Assembly (NCBI RefSeq): GCF_000471905.2
Contig: NW_006499897.1
Location: forward strand, 1,468,977-1,532,976
Direction: 5' to 3'
Length of the DNA: 64,000 bases
Source: Amborella trichopoda
Lineage: Eukaryota > Streptophyta > Magnoliopsida > Amborellales > Amborellaceae
Below the pieces are notes generated by a model that was not told the DNA's origin, did not search any database, and saw only the letters and a program-made list of their open reading frames with translations. The position numbers were made by a program, and so were the translations under genes. Shown here one piece after another: positions 46,490-57,654 of the stretch. Numbering within the stretch: position 1 is the stretch's first letter; each line of letters opens with the position of its first letter.

Positions 46490-47087
46490 TTACTTGTAAG
46501 GAATAATTGTGAAAGGCAGGTATCTCTAACCTAGGGAGACCCTCCAGAAATTGACTAGTCATGCAATCAAGGTGTCCCATGGTAAGCTTCTTCAAGTTGG
46601 AACTTGGAACTTTTACTCGGACTTATGTGACTAATTTTGCCTGTGAAACACAATGACAGGAGCCTTGGGGCCTGAATTTTGGCATGGGAGAGGCCATAAC
46701 ATTCTATTAGTTTTGTTGTCTGAAATTCTGCTCTCCAAGAAGCCAGAGATTCCAATATGATATCGTTCGGCAGTACCCTAAATAGATTGAGAAACTTGAG
46801 ATATCACAGAACCTTGTTATCGAGGGTTCAAGTGTGCAATGAAAACGAGGAAGAGTGTTATATGAAAACGAGGAAGAGTGTGTTCTATATCGCTTCATAG
46901 GATTGAAGTCAATGGCGAGTTTTTGCAGGCCGATTCTTGTTAAGAAAAGTACCCATCGATCAATATCATATTGATTTGCTTCTTTATATAATTGGAAATT
47001 TTGAATGGGTCCAGTGGAGAAAAGGAGCTTGATCAGATAGGACCAGCCAGTCGGACTTTTCCGAGAGGCTGAAAGGGTTTGTATCAT
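46490..47087 (-). pseudogene. F-box/FBD/LRR gene fragment
   Basis: The minus-strand translation shows pieces typical of plant F-box/FBD/LRR proteins: YDIDRWVLFLTRIGLQKLAI (the conserved segment before the LRRs), RYRTHSSSF, then KLIECYGLSHAKIQAPRLL and SLCFTGKISHI, and in another frame LKKLTMGHLDC. The pieces lie in family order but in different frames with stops between them. No F-box start or FBD end is present. It is a broken, partial copy unrelated to the F-box gene at 22426. Confidence 0.7.
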
Positions 47088-47089
47088 CC

Positions 47090-48739
47090 TTGATGTTCAG
47101 GACATGAGTAGAAACCCAATCATGCCTCCATCTGTAAGACAAGATTTAAGTTCAGCATGTTTTTCTAGTGGGCAAGAAAAAGAGACTAGAAACTAAGATC
47201 TTATCTAGTGGAGAGGTGATCTTATGATTCCTATCAGGTCCTCCTAAAAGACTGCCAATTGAAAGAAGGGTAAATGATTGGACTATCAGGGAATAGGTTA
47301 AAAAGAAAAAGGCAGCTTTGGTAAAAAAAAAAAAAGGGGTTAGGGGTTCTCTGTCTATTTTTTATTTTTTTTAAGTTAACTTGGGGGATATACAATTAAG
47401 CTTTTCATATAAATAAAGAACTCCATTTAGTTGAACTAGCAAGAGGCACGTGGTTTTATTATATTTATTATTGAATAATTGTATCATGCGGGCTGGATCA
47501 CATTTGTACAATATGCGAATCAGAGGTATAAAGCATTTATCTTTAAGATGGATGCAAATAGGTGGTCCATGTAAAAACATGTGAAATTAACGGTCTAAAT
47601 GTTTTTTTAGTGGAATTATTATTTTTAGTTTTCAAAATTTATTTAGTTTTTCATATTCATGATCTCTCATATCGAATTTTATTTCAAAAATAAATTTATT
47701 AAAGGGCCCGCATTTCTACATATATGGGTTTGGCCGCATGCTAACCGCGTCCTTTATTATTTGAATCCTCGTCCTTTATTATTTGAATGTTATTGGTAAG
47801 CGGATTTGTTATTGCGAATAATATAAGATGATTAAACGCTTGATCGTTTTTCTTTTTTCTTTTTTTTGGTGGTAAATAACGCTTGATCTTTCTTACAAAG
47901 CAAAATATCAAGGGCTGGGAGTTTAAGGATTAGATTTTTAATGCCCTCAAAATAAGAGAGAATCGTTCTTTTCATGAGTTTGGATGGAGATAAAAAGTTA
48001 TTAAAAGGATAGTGCTCATTGCTAGTTAGAATCCCAATTTAACATTATGAGTACGGAAAACTTGTTTTTTTTTTTTGACAATAGAGTATGGGAAAACTTG
48101 TACTTTCCCGTCATATATATATTTTTGTATATGCATTGTATCCCAGCCATTCGATTTGAATGGACGGTTGAGATGGCCCCAATCACAAAGTCACGCCTGA
48201 AACTTTTTAAGGGTATTTTAGTCATTTTATTTTATATGAATTATTTTTAAAAATATTTTTATTTTAGTTCAAGTTATTTGAAATTGTAAAAAAAATTAAA
48301 AATTTAAATTCAATTACAAAATATTACCGAACTATAGTTCTGACCTTCATATCGGCCCAAATTTAATTTGGGCATTTGGGTTTATACTATTCCATCAGCT
48401 GGCGGGCTGACACTAGCTTTTTCATATATATATATGAAAAATGCTGAGATTAGCTTACTAGTTCATATGAACATATGAGCGCAACAGTCCAGATTCAAAA
48501 ATGAGATTAGCCCACTAGCTCATATGAACATATGAGCCCAACGGTCCACATTGAATCTGGGCCGGTCTGACAATCATGATCCCATTTCGTGTTTGAATTT
48601 TAATTTTTTTTTTCTACAAATCAAAATAATTTGAAATTTTATGAGTTCATTCTTCTCATCAAGACGTACTTAATAAAAATATTTTAAAATTAATGCGTCC
48701 ACTCCTCTTGTAAACTCATACCCACAATAAATATAAAAA
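47090..48739. other. No gene; family C-type repeats and a short tandem repeat
   Basis: 47090-48100 shows nothing coding. From about 48140 to 48740 family C-like words occur (GGGTATTTTAGTCATTTTA, CGGCCCAAATTTAATTTGGG, GAATCTGGGCCGG). A CATATGAACATATGAGC-containing unit of about 60 bases is repeated twice at about 48445-48560. Confidence 0.5.
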
Positions 48740-49132
48740 TGGTGGGATTTGTGTAGAACCTAGGCTCTAAACAATCAATTAGAGCCTACCTTCAAATGGT
48801 GCCGAGAAATGTAGTTTCAATACTGGAAGTCTTTGTGATAGCTTTAAAATATATTTTCCACATTTATTTATAAAGTTCATAGCTTAAAAAATAGTGTAGA
48901 TCGAGCATATCTATGAAAACTTGAAAATCTTGAAAATTGACTGTCCAAAAATACATTAAAAAATACATTATTTCCAAAACTTGAAATCCATTTTTTGTCA
49001 TGTCCATACATCTTGATGTTGAGATGATCAATTTGAGGATATTTGGGCATCAAAACAACTTTTTCTAGTTAAAATTTTGAGGTAGACTCTAATTTGATGG
49101 TTTAGAGTCTCGGCTCTATATAAACGTTTCCC
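48740..49132. mobile_element. MITE family A copy with exact 9-bp target duplication
   Basis: Flanked by ATATAAAAA at 48731-48739 and 49133-49141. It begins TGGTGGGATTTGTGTAG and ends TATATAAACGTTTCCC, with inverted AGGCTCTAAACAATC repeats. It is inserted in family C-type sequence. The 9-bp duplication supports a Mutator-like origin. Confidence 0.82.
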
Positions 49133-49242
49133 ATATAAAAAATAGCTCTGATAGAAACTTTTCCCATATAAAAAATAGCTCTGATAGAATAAAATGATCA
49201 AAATACCCTTAAAAGTTTTAGGGGTATTTTGGTTATTTTATT

Positions 49243-49629
49243 GGGTGCGGTTTGTTTAGAGCCTAAGCTCTAAACAAATAAATTAGAACCTACCTTCAAA
49301 TAGTATTGAGAAATGTGGTTTCAATACAAGAAATCTTTGTGATAGACTTAAAGTATATTTTCATATTTATTTCTAAAGTGTAAAACTTCAAAAAAAATGT
49401 AGATCGATAGATTTATGAGAACTTGAAAATTGATAGCCCAAAAATGCATTACAAATTACCATATTTTCAAAACTTGAATTTTTTTTTTTTTTCTTCATGT
49501 TTATGAATCTTGATGTCGAGATGATCAATTTGAGGATATTTGGACATGAAAACAACCTCTTCTAGTGAAATTTTTGAGGTAGGTTCATATTTGATTGTTT
49601 AGAGCCCTGGCTCTATATAAATTTTTCCC
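49243..49629. mobile_element. MITE family A copy with exact 9-bp target duplication
   Basis: Flanked by TATTTTATT at 49234-49242 and 49630-49638. The ends GGGTGCGGTTTGTTTAGAG and (reverse complement) GGGAAAAATTTATATAGAG are inverted, followed by CTCTAAACAA on both sides. It interrupts a family C-like GGGGTATTTTGGTTATTTTA segment, only about 110 bases from the previous A copy. Confidence 0.87.
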
Positions 49630-49639
49630 TATTTTATTT

Positions 49640-50384
49640 TGAAAAATATTTTTTTAATTTTATTTAGGTGCCTCTGATGACATTCTACCAAATTTGATAA
49701 TGATATGATTTGTAAAAATAATTAAAAATTAGATTATTTGATATATCGGATCTAGATCAAACACTCAATGGCTCACGTGACATTTTGAGACAAGCAGCCT
49801 TGGCCATCCATTTAAACTAAGCTCCTGAATAGGAGGGAAGCATATGAGATAAATATGACGTTTCCTAAGTATTTTATAGCTATTTTTAGAGGACAAACCG
49901 CATTGGATGTTCCCTTAAATTTTGACTTTGTTGGGCCTATGCCACGTCTTCCATTTTTATCCATTTTATGCGGTTTAAGATATGTATAGTAAATAGAACA
50001 TACACACATTTAGTGTACTACTTATTTGTTAATGAATATACTTAAAATTATGTATATTATAATTATTGTTACAATAAACATTGTGCATTGAATAGTTGTG
50101 TTAGACATAGCGATTTGATATAGGCTTGTCTACAAAACGACCATTTATTTTTTGTACGCACAATCATTTTTGTCTTTTAAATTTCAAAATGGATAGTTGT
50201 ACTAGTGTCATTGAATAAACACAAAATTTTTTTTTTAAAAAAAAAATTCACTTCGTGACTCACCTCGAGCCATCCAATTTGATATCTAATGTTTGAGAAT
50301 GATTGTGACATTCATTACAAAAGATAAATGGTCTTTTTGTATACATTCCTATTTAATATTAAAATGCATATATATATAAAGTTG
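49640..50384. other. Intergenic, no gene recognised
   Basis: The right part of a family C-like repeat is followed by AT-rich sequence. At about 50260-50350 a family E-like terminus (GATTGTGACATTCATTACA, AAATGGTC) is seen. Confidence 0.4.
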
Positions 50385-50870
50385 TGCTCACCAAATCGAA
50401 CCGAAACGATTAACAGGACATGGGGCAAGAAGCGGTTTAACCAGCTTCACCGGTCAACCGGCCGATTCAACTATTCTAACCGAGGAAGTCTCAGGCGGCC
50501 AAAAAATTATTGAAAAAAATAAAAAAGATGAAAAAAAAATCTACTAAAATATGAAAAACCTATAAATAATGATTAAAACAAATGCATTCAAATGAAGTTG
50601 AAAATTCATAAAAAATGGATTTTAAAAGTGAGCATTAATGATTAAAACAATTTTTAATATTAATCATAATGTAAAAATAATTAAAAATAATATTACAAAT
50701 TAAATTACCTTATATATATATATATATATATGTATATATTAAATACCGGCCGATTCCCAAAACCGTCCAAAACCGAAACCGAAACCGGCAAGGGGCCGGT
50801 TCCGGTCTAACCTGGTAGTAACCGGTTAGATCGCCCGGTTTTTCTAACAATGATAGATAGCATGACTATA
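50385..50870. repeat. Dispersed repeat with CCGGTT/AACCGG-rich ends
   Basis: Both ends are rich in ACCGG and CCGGTT words (GAACCGAAACGATTAAC at the left, GGCCGGTTCCGGTC at the right) around an AT-rich core with a TATA microsatellite. This layout is common in plant hAT-like or unclassified non-autonomous elements. Exact termini and target duplication were not placed. Confidence 0.45.
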
Positions 50871-52920
50871 CCATGCTTGTCATGCCTCAAATAATATTAA
50901 CTTAATAGTATGAATTAATATTGGTCGTAAACATTGAGTGAGCTATTTTAGTCACAACCTTTAAATATGGTTAATTTGTAGTTTTAAGAATAAATGGTGA
51001 TATATTTTAAAAAAGGTTTACTATGAAATGATAAAGTATTTTAAAAATTAGATTGAGATATTGAAGGAGGCCAATGTGAAAAAAATGATAATACAACTAA
51101 TATATATGGTAAGTAACTGATCACTTCTTTATCGGTATCTCAATCTTAATTCCAACTTCTTTCTCTCTATCTAAATCCTATTCCCCATAAAAATCTTTTT
51201 TTAAAAAACTATTTTGTAATCACTATAATTTAAATAAAATATATTCCATGGTGGTTTAGTTCATGGAAAAAATTGAGTTTTAAAAATAAATCCCAGATTA
51301 AGAATGCAAACAAAACTCAATATTAATCACAACCAATGGTTTAAAAAACGAATTGGTGCCCCGGATCAGGCACCCTAAAAACCCATTCGAGCTGATGAAT
51401 TGGCATTTTGGATCGGGAATCGACAGTTTTTGTCTCAAATAATCTTTAAAAAATAACTAAAAATATCTAAAAAAAAGCGTTATTTTAATTTCTACAAGAA
51501 TTTAGGAGTGGGGCATTATGTATTTTCATTCCTTTGTAAAAATAGTGATTACTGAGACGCTGTTTTTCTATCAGGATGTCAATATAATTAAAATAAATAA
51601 AATAATAAATAAAATATATGACTTGGTCATCATTGTAATTAGTATAATTATTAATTACAATATTATAATAAATGTGATTCAAAAAACAATGGTATAACCC
51701 TCACAAAGAAATAAATCTAATATATAATAATTAATGTGGATAGAAATATAGAATTTAGAAATATAAATTTATAATAATATTTTAATAAAATTAAAAATTA
51801 AATAAATAAATTCATACTTACAATGTGAGGTAACTAGTTACAAATACTTCCATATTATAAGATTAAAAAAATTAATTTCCCACATAAATTAATATCACAT
51901 CACAGTATCAAACATTTATTAATTCGTTTTATTCATCCAAAATTATTACAACCTAACTAACTATAATAATATATATTGAAATTGAAGTTGTTGGTTAATA
52001 ACTTTATATTTTATAATTATTTTACTATACAAATAAAAATGTAAAATGTCTTATAATATCTTTTAATTTAAAAAATCTTATTTACTATTACACGATAAAA
52101 ATAATACATTACAAAATTTATAATTTAAATAAATTAATAAATAATATATAATATTTGGTTATTAATAAATTTAAAAATTCATATTTGCAATGTGGGATAA
52201 TTGATAAAGCAACTTGAAATAAATTCTAAAGTGGTATGAGTTAATGTTATTTTTCTCTCTTAAAATATCCTCTAAACTATTTTTTCTTAATATTTAATAG
52301 ACTAGAATTAGTAGTATTTTTTTAGATTTTTTTAATATCTTATGAGCTAGTACTAATTTTTTAATCCTAATCAACTAATTAATTAATTATTAATCATATA
52401 ATGAAATAATCCCACAAGATAATAACCTAATAGAGTTTTTATGTTTTTTTGCGTAAGTAAATTTAAATTTTTTTGGTGAAAGATAGAGGTGATGGGCACC
52501 CAATTTTTATTTTTAATATTTTTTTTTTTTATCATCTAATTTAATTTTTTCCATCAAACCTACACCCTTTTTACTCTTGATAGGTTTACACCGTCGCGCG
52601 TACACCATCGTACTCCACTTTGTTGGGCTTGCAACCACATACACCATCGACTGCTTTTTAACTCATATAATATGCAGTCTTCAAACTTGATTATCCCATC
52701 GTACACCCCTAGCGGTTCTATCACGGCATAAATAATTTATCCCACATGGAAGCCTCCGATGCTTATATCAAAGTGTATATAATTTATCCCACATCGAAGC
52801 CTTGTAAGAAGTAACAAGGCTACAAAACAATCAAACCGGCAAATATAAAGCAAAGCGTAGCGGATAAACCTGCAAAGCCACTTGGAGTCTTGGGTAGAAG
52901 TTTTACCCTAGTAAACCCTT
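50871..52920. other. Very AT-rich intergenic DNA, no gene
   Basis: Extreme AT content at about 51160-52480, with no credible coding frame. At about 52740-52800 a segment around AATTTATCCCACAT is repeated twice, a phrase often seen near retrotransposon LTRs, but no LTR pair could be delimited. Confidence 0.45.
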
Positions 52921-54566
52921 TTAGTTTTTGATCCACTCTCACCACTAGTGACCCCTTTGATCCACTCAGTTTCTGATCACAACTAGTGACCCCTTTGATC
53001 CACTCAGTTTTTGATCAACTCTCACAACTAGTGACCCCTTTTAAACTAGTGACCCCTTGATCCATTCAGTTTTTTATCCACTCTCACAACTAGTGACCCT
53101 TTTTAGTTTTTTATTCACTCTGACAATTGATCCACTCAGTTTTTGATCCACTCTCACAATTAGTGACCCTTTTTAGTTTTTGATCCACTCAGTTTTTTAT
53201 CCAGTCTGACAACTAAACAATATTACTGATTCTTCTGATCTTGTGATCCAGTCAGTTTTTTATCTACTTTGACAACTAAACAATATTACTTATCCACTCT
53301 GACAACTAAACAATATTATGGATTCTTCTGATCTCGTGATCCACTCAGTTTTTTATCCACTCTGACAACTAAACAATATTACTGATTCTTCTAGCTTTTT
53401 ATCCACTCAGTTTTTTAATCCATTCTGATAACTAAACAATATTACTGATTCTTTTGATCTTGTGATCCACTCTGACAACTAAACAATATTACTGATTCTT
53501 CTAGTTTTTTATCCACTTAGTTTTTGATCCACTCTGACAACTAAACAATATTACTGATTCTTCTGATCTCGTGATCTACTCTGACAACTAAACAATATTA
53601 CTGATTCTCTTGATCTCTTGATCTATTCTGACAAGTAAACAATATTACTGATTCTTCTGATCTCGTGGCTGGAGCCCCTTTTAGTTTTTGATCCACACTG
53701 ACAACTAAATAATATTATTGATTCTTCTGATCTCGTGATACTTAGTTTTTGATCCACTATGACAACTAAACAATATTACTGATTCTTCTGATCTCGTGAT
53801 CCACGCTGACAACTAAACAATATTATTGATTCTTCTAGTTTTTATCCACTAAGTTTTTTATCCATTCTGACAACTAAACAATATTACTTATTCTTCTGAT
53901 CTCGTGGCTGAGGCCCTTTTTAGTTTTTGACCCACTCTGACAACTAAACAATATTACTGATTCTTCTGATCTCGTGAGACTCAGTTTTTGATCCACTATG
54001 ACAACTAAACAATATTACTGATTCTTCTGATCTCGTGATCCACTCTGACAACTAAACCATATTACTGATTTTTCTAAGTTTTGATCCAGTCAGTTTTTGA
54101 TCCACTCTGACAACTAAACAATATTTTTGACTCTTCTGATCTCGTGATCCACTCTAACAACTAAACACCATTACTGATTCTTCTGATCTCGTGATCCACT
54201 CTGACAACTAAACAATATTACTGATTCTTTTGATCTCGTGGCCGGGGCCCCTTTTAGTTTTTGATCCGCTCTGACAACTAAACGATATTATTGATTCTTC
54301 TGATCTCGTGACCTTTACTGATTCTTCTGATCTCGTGATCCACGCTGACGACTAAACAATATTCTTGATTCGTCTGATCTCTTGGCCGGGGCCCCTTTTA
54401 GTTTTTGATCTACTCTGACAATTAAACAATATTACTGATTCTTCTGATCTCGTGACTGGGGCCTTCTTGATGTGCCCAGCTTGTTGTTTTTAATCCACTT
54501 TGACCCACTCTAACAACTAAACAATATTACTGATTCTTCCGATCTCGTGGCCGGGGCGGTGCTTGA
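52921..54566. repeat. Minisatellite array (about 47-bp unit, 1.6 kb)
   Basis: Repeated units carry GATCCACTCTGACAACTAAA, CAATATTACTGATTCTTCTG and ATCTCGTG, with about two dozen complete or partial copies. The first 300 bases use a related unit (CACAACTAGTGACCCCTTT). Some units carry an insert, GGCCGGGGCCCCTTTTAG. The last units contain TTGATGTGCCCAGCTTGTT, which continues into the adjoining gene-fragment block, so the array seems to have grown from that junction. Confidence 0.92.
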
Positions 54567-54639
54567 TGTGCCCAGCTTGTTATTCCACAATAGATCGATC
54601 AATGGCAACTTGATCGTCCCTAATGGGAGCTATACTGTC

Positions 54640-55172
54640 ACTACTAACAATTGTGTGAAGTACTTATGCAACTTTCATAGAGAATTGGGAGAGAAGACAA
54701 AACCTTTGGTTGAGAAGGAGACATAATAGGGAGAGAAGAAAAAACCTTTGGTTGAATATGAATTGGGTAGGTCTCTTTGACCCAATAAAGCCCTAGCACG
54801 AAGAGCATCGCTCTCCGCAAGAACCTTCCACATTGCACAATAACAGTCCTTTAAAACATAATCCTCTTCCTCCTCCTCCCTAAAAGGATTTGAGAAGAGA
54901 GTACCGAACCTACATATCAAGTAATACACTAACAATATCAAAAGCCCTAGAACAAATCAAAGAGGCACCAACGTAACAATGGCGAAACCCAGAAGCAGCT
55001 TCTCTATCCGAGGAAGTGGACCTTGCCCCATCGTCCCATAGACATCATGCCACACATACGCCGCATACTTCTTCTCTAATTCTGTGAGATCAGAGACTAC
55101 GATTTCATAATCAATCTTGAGGAGAGGCTTCTCGTCCTCACCTTGGCCTTCGTCGCCAAGCTCTGATACCAT
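54640..55172 (-). pseudogene. Lysophospholipid acyltransferase (LPEAT1-like) N-terminal fragment
   Basis: The minus-strand translation from the ATG at 55172 follows the N-terminus of plant LPEAT1-type acyltransferases: EKPLLK, ELEKKYAAYV, DVYGTMGQGPLPR, FAIVTLVPL, then YYLICRFGTLFSNPFR, EEDY, and in another frame CGRFLRRAMLFVLGLYWVKE. The Arg codon expected after TLVPL is TGA, a CGA-to-TGA type change. A deletion and frameshift follow the EEDY segment. The catalytic acyltransferase motifs are absent, because the copy ends in repeats at about 54640. It is non-functional. Its first codons coincide with a retrotransposon-type primer-binding site, described separately. Confidence 0.8.
55160..55171 (-). 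other. Primer-binding-site-like sequence (initiator Met tRNA type)
   Basis: The minus strand reads TGGTATCAGAGC, the standard primer-binding site of many plant Copia elements. It starts two bases after the putative LTR end. It also overlaps codons 1-5 of the acyltransferase fragment (MVSEL). Confidence 0.6.
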
Positions 55173-55173
55173 T

Positions 55174-55408
55174 TGAGAAACTGTATTTCTATATATTTAG
55201 GCCTTAAGGCCCCACGGAAAATGTATTTAAGAATTGATCAAAGATGTGAACAAGAGCCCCAATTTATAGGGTTATAAAGTTGTGTACTACTAAAGCAAAT
55301 AACATATGCAATGAACCACCTTTCTAATATGTGCTATATATAAAAGGAAAGAAACTATTGTATCAAAAAATAAGTACAAGTTTCTATCATTTCCACACCA
55401 TTTCCACA
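55174..55408 (-). mobile_element. Putative 5' LTR of a Copia-type element
   Basis: On the minus strand a 235-base block starts TGTGGAAATGG and ends CAGTTTCTCA, so it has TG..CA ends. It includes a core promoter-like CCTATAAATTGGGGC and a TTCTTAAATACATTTT word, in LTR order. It is followed after two bases by the primer-binding-site-like sequence. No second LTR, gag or pol was found in the window, so the element is truncated or rearranged. Confidence 0.6.
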
Positions 55409-55837
55409 TATTAAATTTTGAAAGGCCAACTATTTCTAAGGAAAAAGATATTAGGTCTATAATCCTCTGATTTGCTACTCAGAACAACAACAATATAGCC
55501 TCGACATAGAGGAGGCATATCTCATTCATTATCGGTCTAAATGATGTGCGACTTGGACCATTTGATTTGTTTTAGAATCCTCTAGCAGCTATTACCAAAT
55601 TTCATTTTCAAAAGACTTCTCATCAAAAGATGGCATCCATTTGATCAAGATATGTCGGCACAGGGCAGCATGCTTAACTGATAGAGCCAATAAGTTAACA
55701 AACTCCTTAAAATCTCGCACATCAACACGTGTTGGTTTGATTTTCAATTACAAGAATTGCTTCAAATCCAGTCAAAGTGTATTCATTTGAGTATATTAAG
55801 GGAGCATTTTTCAAGACGATTTAGTGTTATTACTTAA

Positions 55838-56060
55838 AAGGGATTGTATACAATGAGACCATTAACCTTTTATACAAAGTGGTCACAATTCTTTACAACT
55901 ATTTGATGTGAAATTTGAGAGCTTGGATATATCACAAAGTTCAATAAAATTTCTTTTGAAGTTTGAGCTTGGTCAGTGGAATGATTGCAGCCAACCAACT
56001 TTAAATCCAATGGTCAAGATTATTGTGACCACCTTGTATAAAAAGTAAATGGTCACTTTT
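55838..56060. mobile_element. MITE family E copy
   Basis: The left end, GGATTGTATACAATGAGACC then ATACAAAGTGGTCACAAT, is mirrored at the right by ATTGTGACCACCTTGTAT then AAATGGTCACTTTTCC. About 220 bases, no coding capacity. Exact target duplication not seen. Confidence 0.7.
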
Positions 56061-56551
56061 CCTATTTGAAACCACTACGTGAAACAAAAGCTTCAACCAT
56101 ATGTAGTCATCGTCATAAAATCTGCACTACAAGTCTATGGCAAACACCTTGGCTTTTTTTTTTTTTGGTGGGAAAATAACTCTTTGGATGAATGATGTAA
56201 GCTTGTGCATATTACTATGGTTTAGTGTAGGTTGTTAGCCACAAAGTGTTGGCCTAAAATAGTGTATCAATGTGGTTGTACATAAAATAGTGTATCAGCC
56301 ATTGAGTTCACTTCTCTCCATTTATAACTTAAGGAGACTGAATGATCGTGCCACTGTTGGGAAATTTTATTGTAAGAGGTTTTGAACCACCAAAATAGGG
56401 GTCGGATTTATTCGCCCAGTTGCCTTGGATTAGAATGGAGAAGCCCCAACTTCTATTGGACTGTTGCATTAATGAGTAGCTTTTGTTTCAAAAAAAAAGG
56501 TATCACTTACACTAACTGTGCCAGAGATGGTGAGGAGGATCTCACCTAGTG
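56061..56551. other. Intergenic, no gene recognised
   Basis: Unique-looking AT-rich DNA with a GTGTATCA.TGTGGTTGTACATAA-type short repeat near 56260-56300. No coding support. Confidence 0.4.
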
Positions 56552-57654
56552 TAGCGGTGGCAATGGGTCGGGTCCGGGTCGGACCTGAACTCCAAAAATT
56601 TTATGGACACAGACCTGACCAGACTCGATTGGACCAGACTCAAAAAAAACAAAAAAAAAACATATATTTCAATATATTTAAAGATGGGTGTGGTTTCTAT
56701 AAGGTTACAACCTTAAACAATCCAATTAAGGCGCACATCCAAATTTTATCATAACATGTAACTTTGTTCAAAGGTATTCTTAGGAGTATCGTAAAATCTA
56801 TTTTCATATCTAATTAAGAAATTTTAAACTCCAAAAATGGTTAAAATCAAGTAGATATATAACGTATGAAAGTCTTGAAAATGAGCAGTCTAGATAATGT
56901 GTTGCAAGATGCACAATTTTTAGGACTCAAAAACTTGATTTTTTTTTTCATATTTATAGATCTAAATATTGAGATGATCAATTAGAGGGTTTTTCAACAT
57001 TAAAACAAAATTTTTGATATATTTTTGAGATGTATATGTAATTCTACATTTTAAGGTTGCAACCTTATATAAACTTTTTCCTTTAAAGATTATGTTAAAT
57101 ATATATCACACCCTTCTTAATGACAAAAAATACCCATACTAAACCAATACTCTATATACAAAACAAGAGTATAAGTGTTCAAAGTTTGTTGAGTATAATT
57201 ATAAAATTAATTATAAAATGCTTTTATAGTGCGAGTATCCTAACATAATCATAATTTAAATATCATAACTAAATATATATGGTTATATTCATTTAAATAT
57301 TATATATTAAATATTATTTAAATAATAATAATATTCGAGTCGGGTCCACATGGACCTGGATCCGAATAGTATTTGTGTCCAATATTTGAACTTGGACCCG
57401 ATCCATCGGGTCCAATTTTTGGACCCATACCTAGACTCGGTTCAAGTCCGATCGTCTTGTAGACTCCAATGCAGATCAGGTCATGTCAACTTGGACATGG
57501 ACCTGAACTCGGACACAGACCCGTACCATACCCAATGGGGCCCATGCTGCACCCGACCTGCTGGATCCTAAACATGGACATGGACCGAGACCTGGACCTG
57601 GTTTGAGTTGATCCCCAGGTACTATGGGTTGACTCAATCCGATTGCCGCCCCTA
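56552..57654. mobile_element. hAT-like non-autonomous element with nested MITE
   Basis: The ends TAGCGGTGGCAATGGGTC and (reverse complement) TAGGGGCGGCAATCGGAT are inverted repeats. The subterminal blocks are rich in GGACC/GGTCC words, at 56570-56640 and 57335-57620. The 8-base flanks do not match, so the target duplication is lost or my boundary is off. A family B MITE is inserted in the middle. Confidence 0.7.
56686..57081. mobile_element. MITE family B copy with exact 9-bp target duplication
   Basis: Flanked by TTTAAAGAT at 56677-56685 and 57082-57090. The ends GGGTGTGGTTTCTATAAGG and (reverse complement) GGAAAAAGTTTATATAAGG are inverted and are followed on both sides by TTGCAACCTTA. This is the cleanest family B copy and shows the 9-bp duplication expected of Mutator-type insertion. 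Confidence 0.88.

Noticed and set aside
52921..54566. CRISPR-like array
   Set aside because: Units are contiguous tandem copies with variation throughout, without conserved repeats separated by unique spacers, in a plant nuclear context.
54640..55172. Functional acyltransferase gene
   Set aside because: In-frame TGA, frameshift and absence of the catalytic region make it a fragment.
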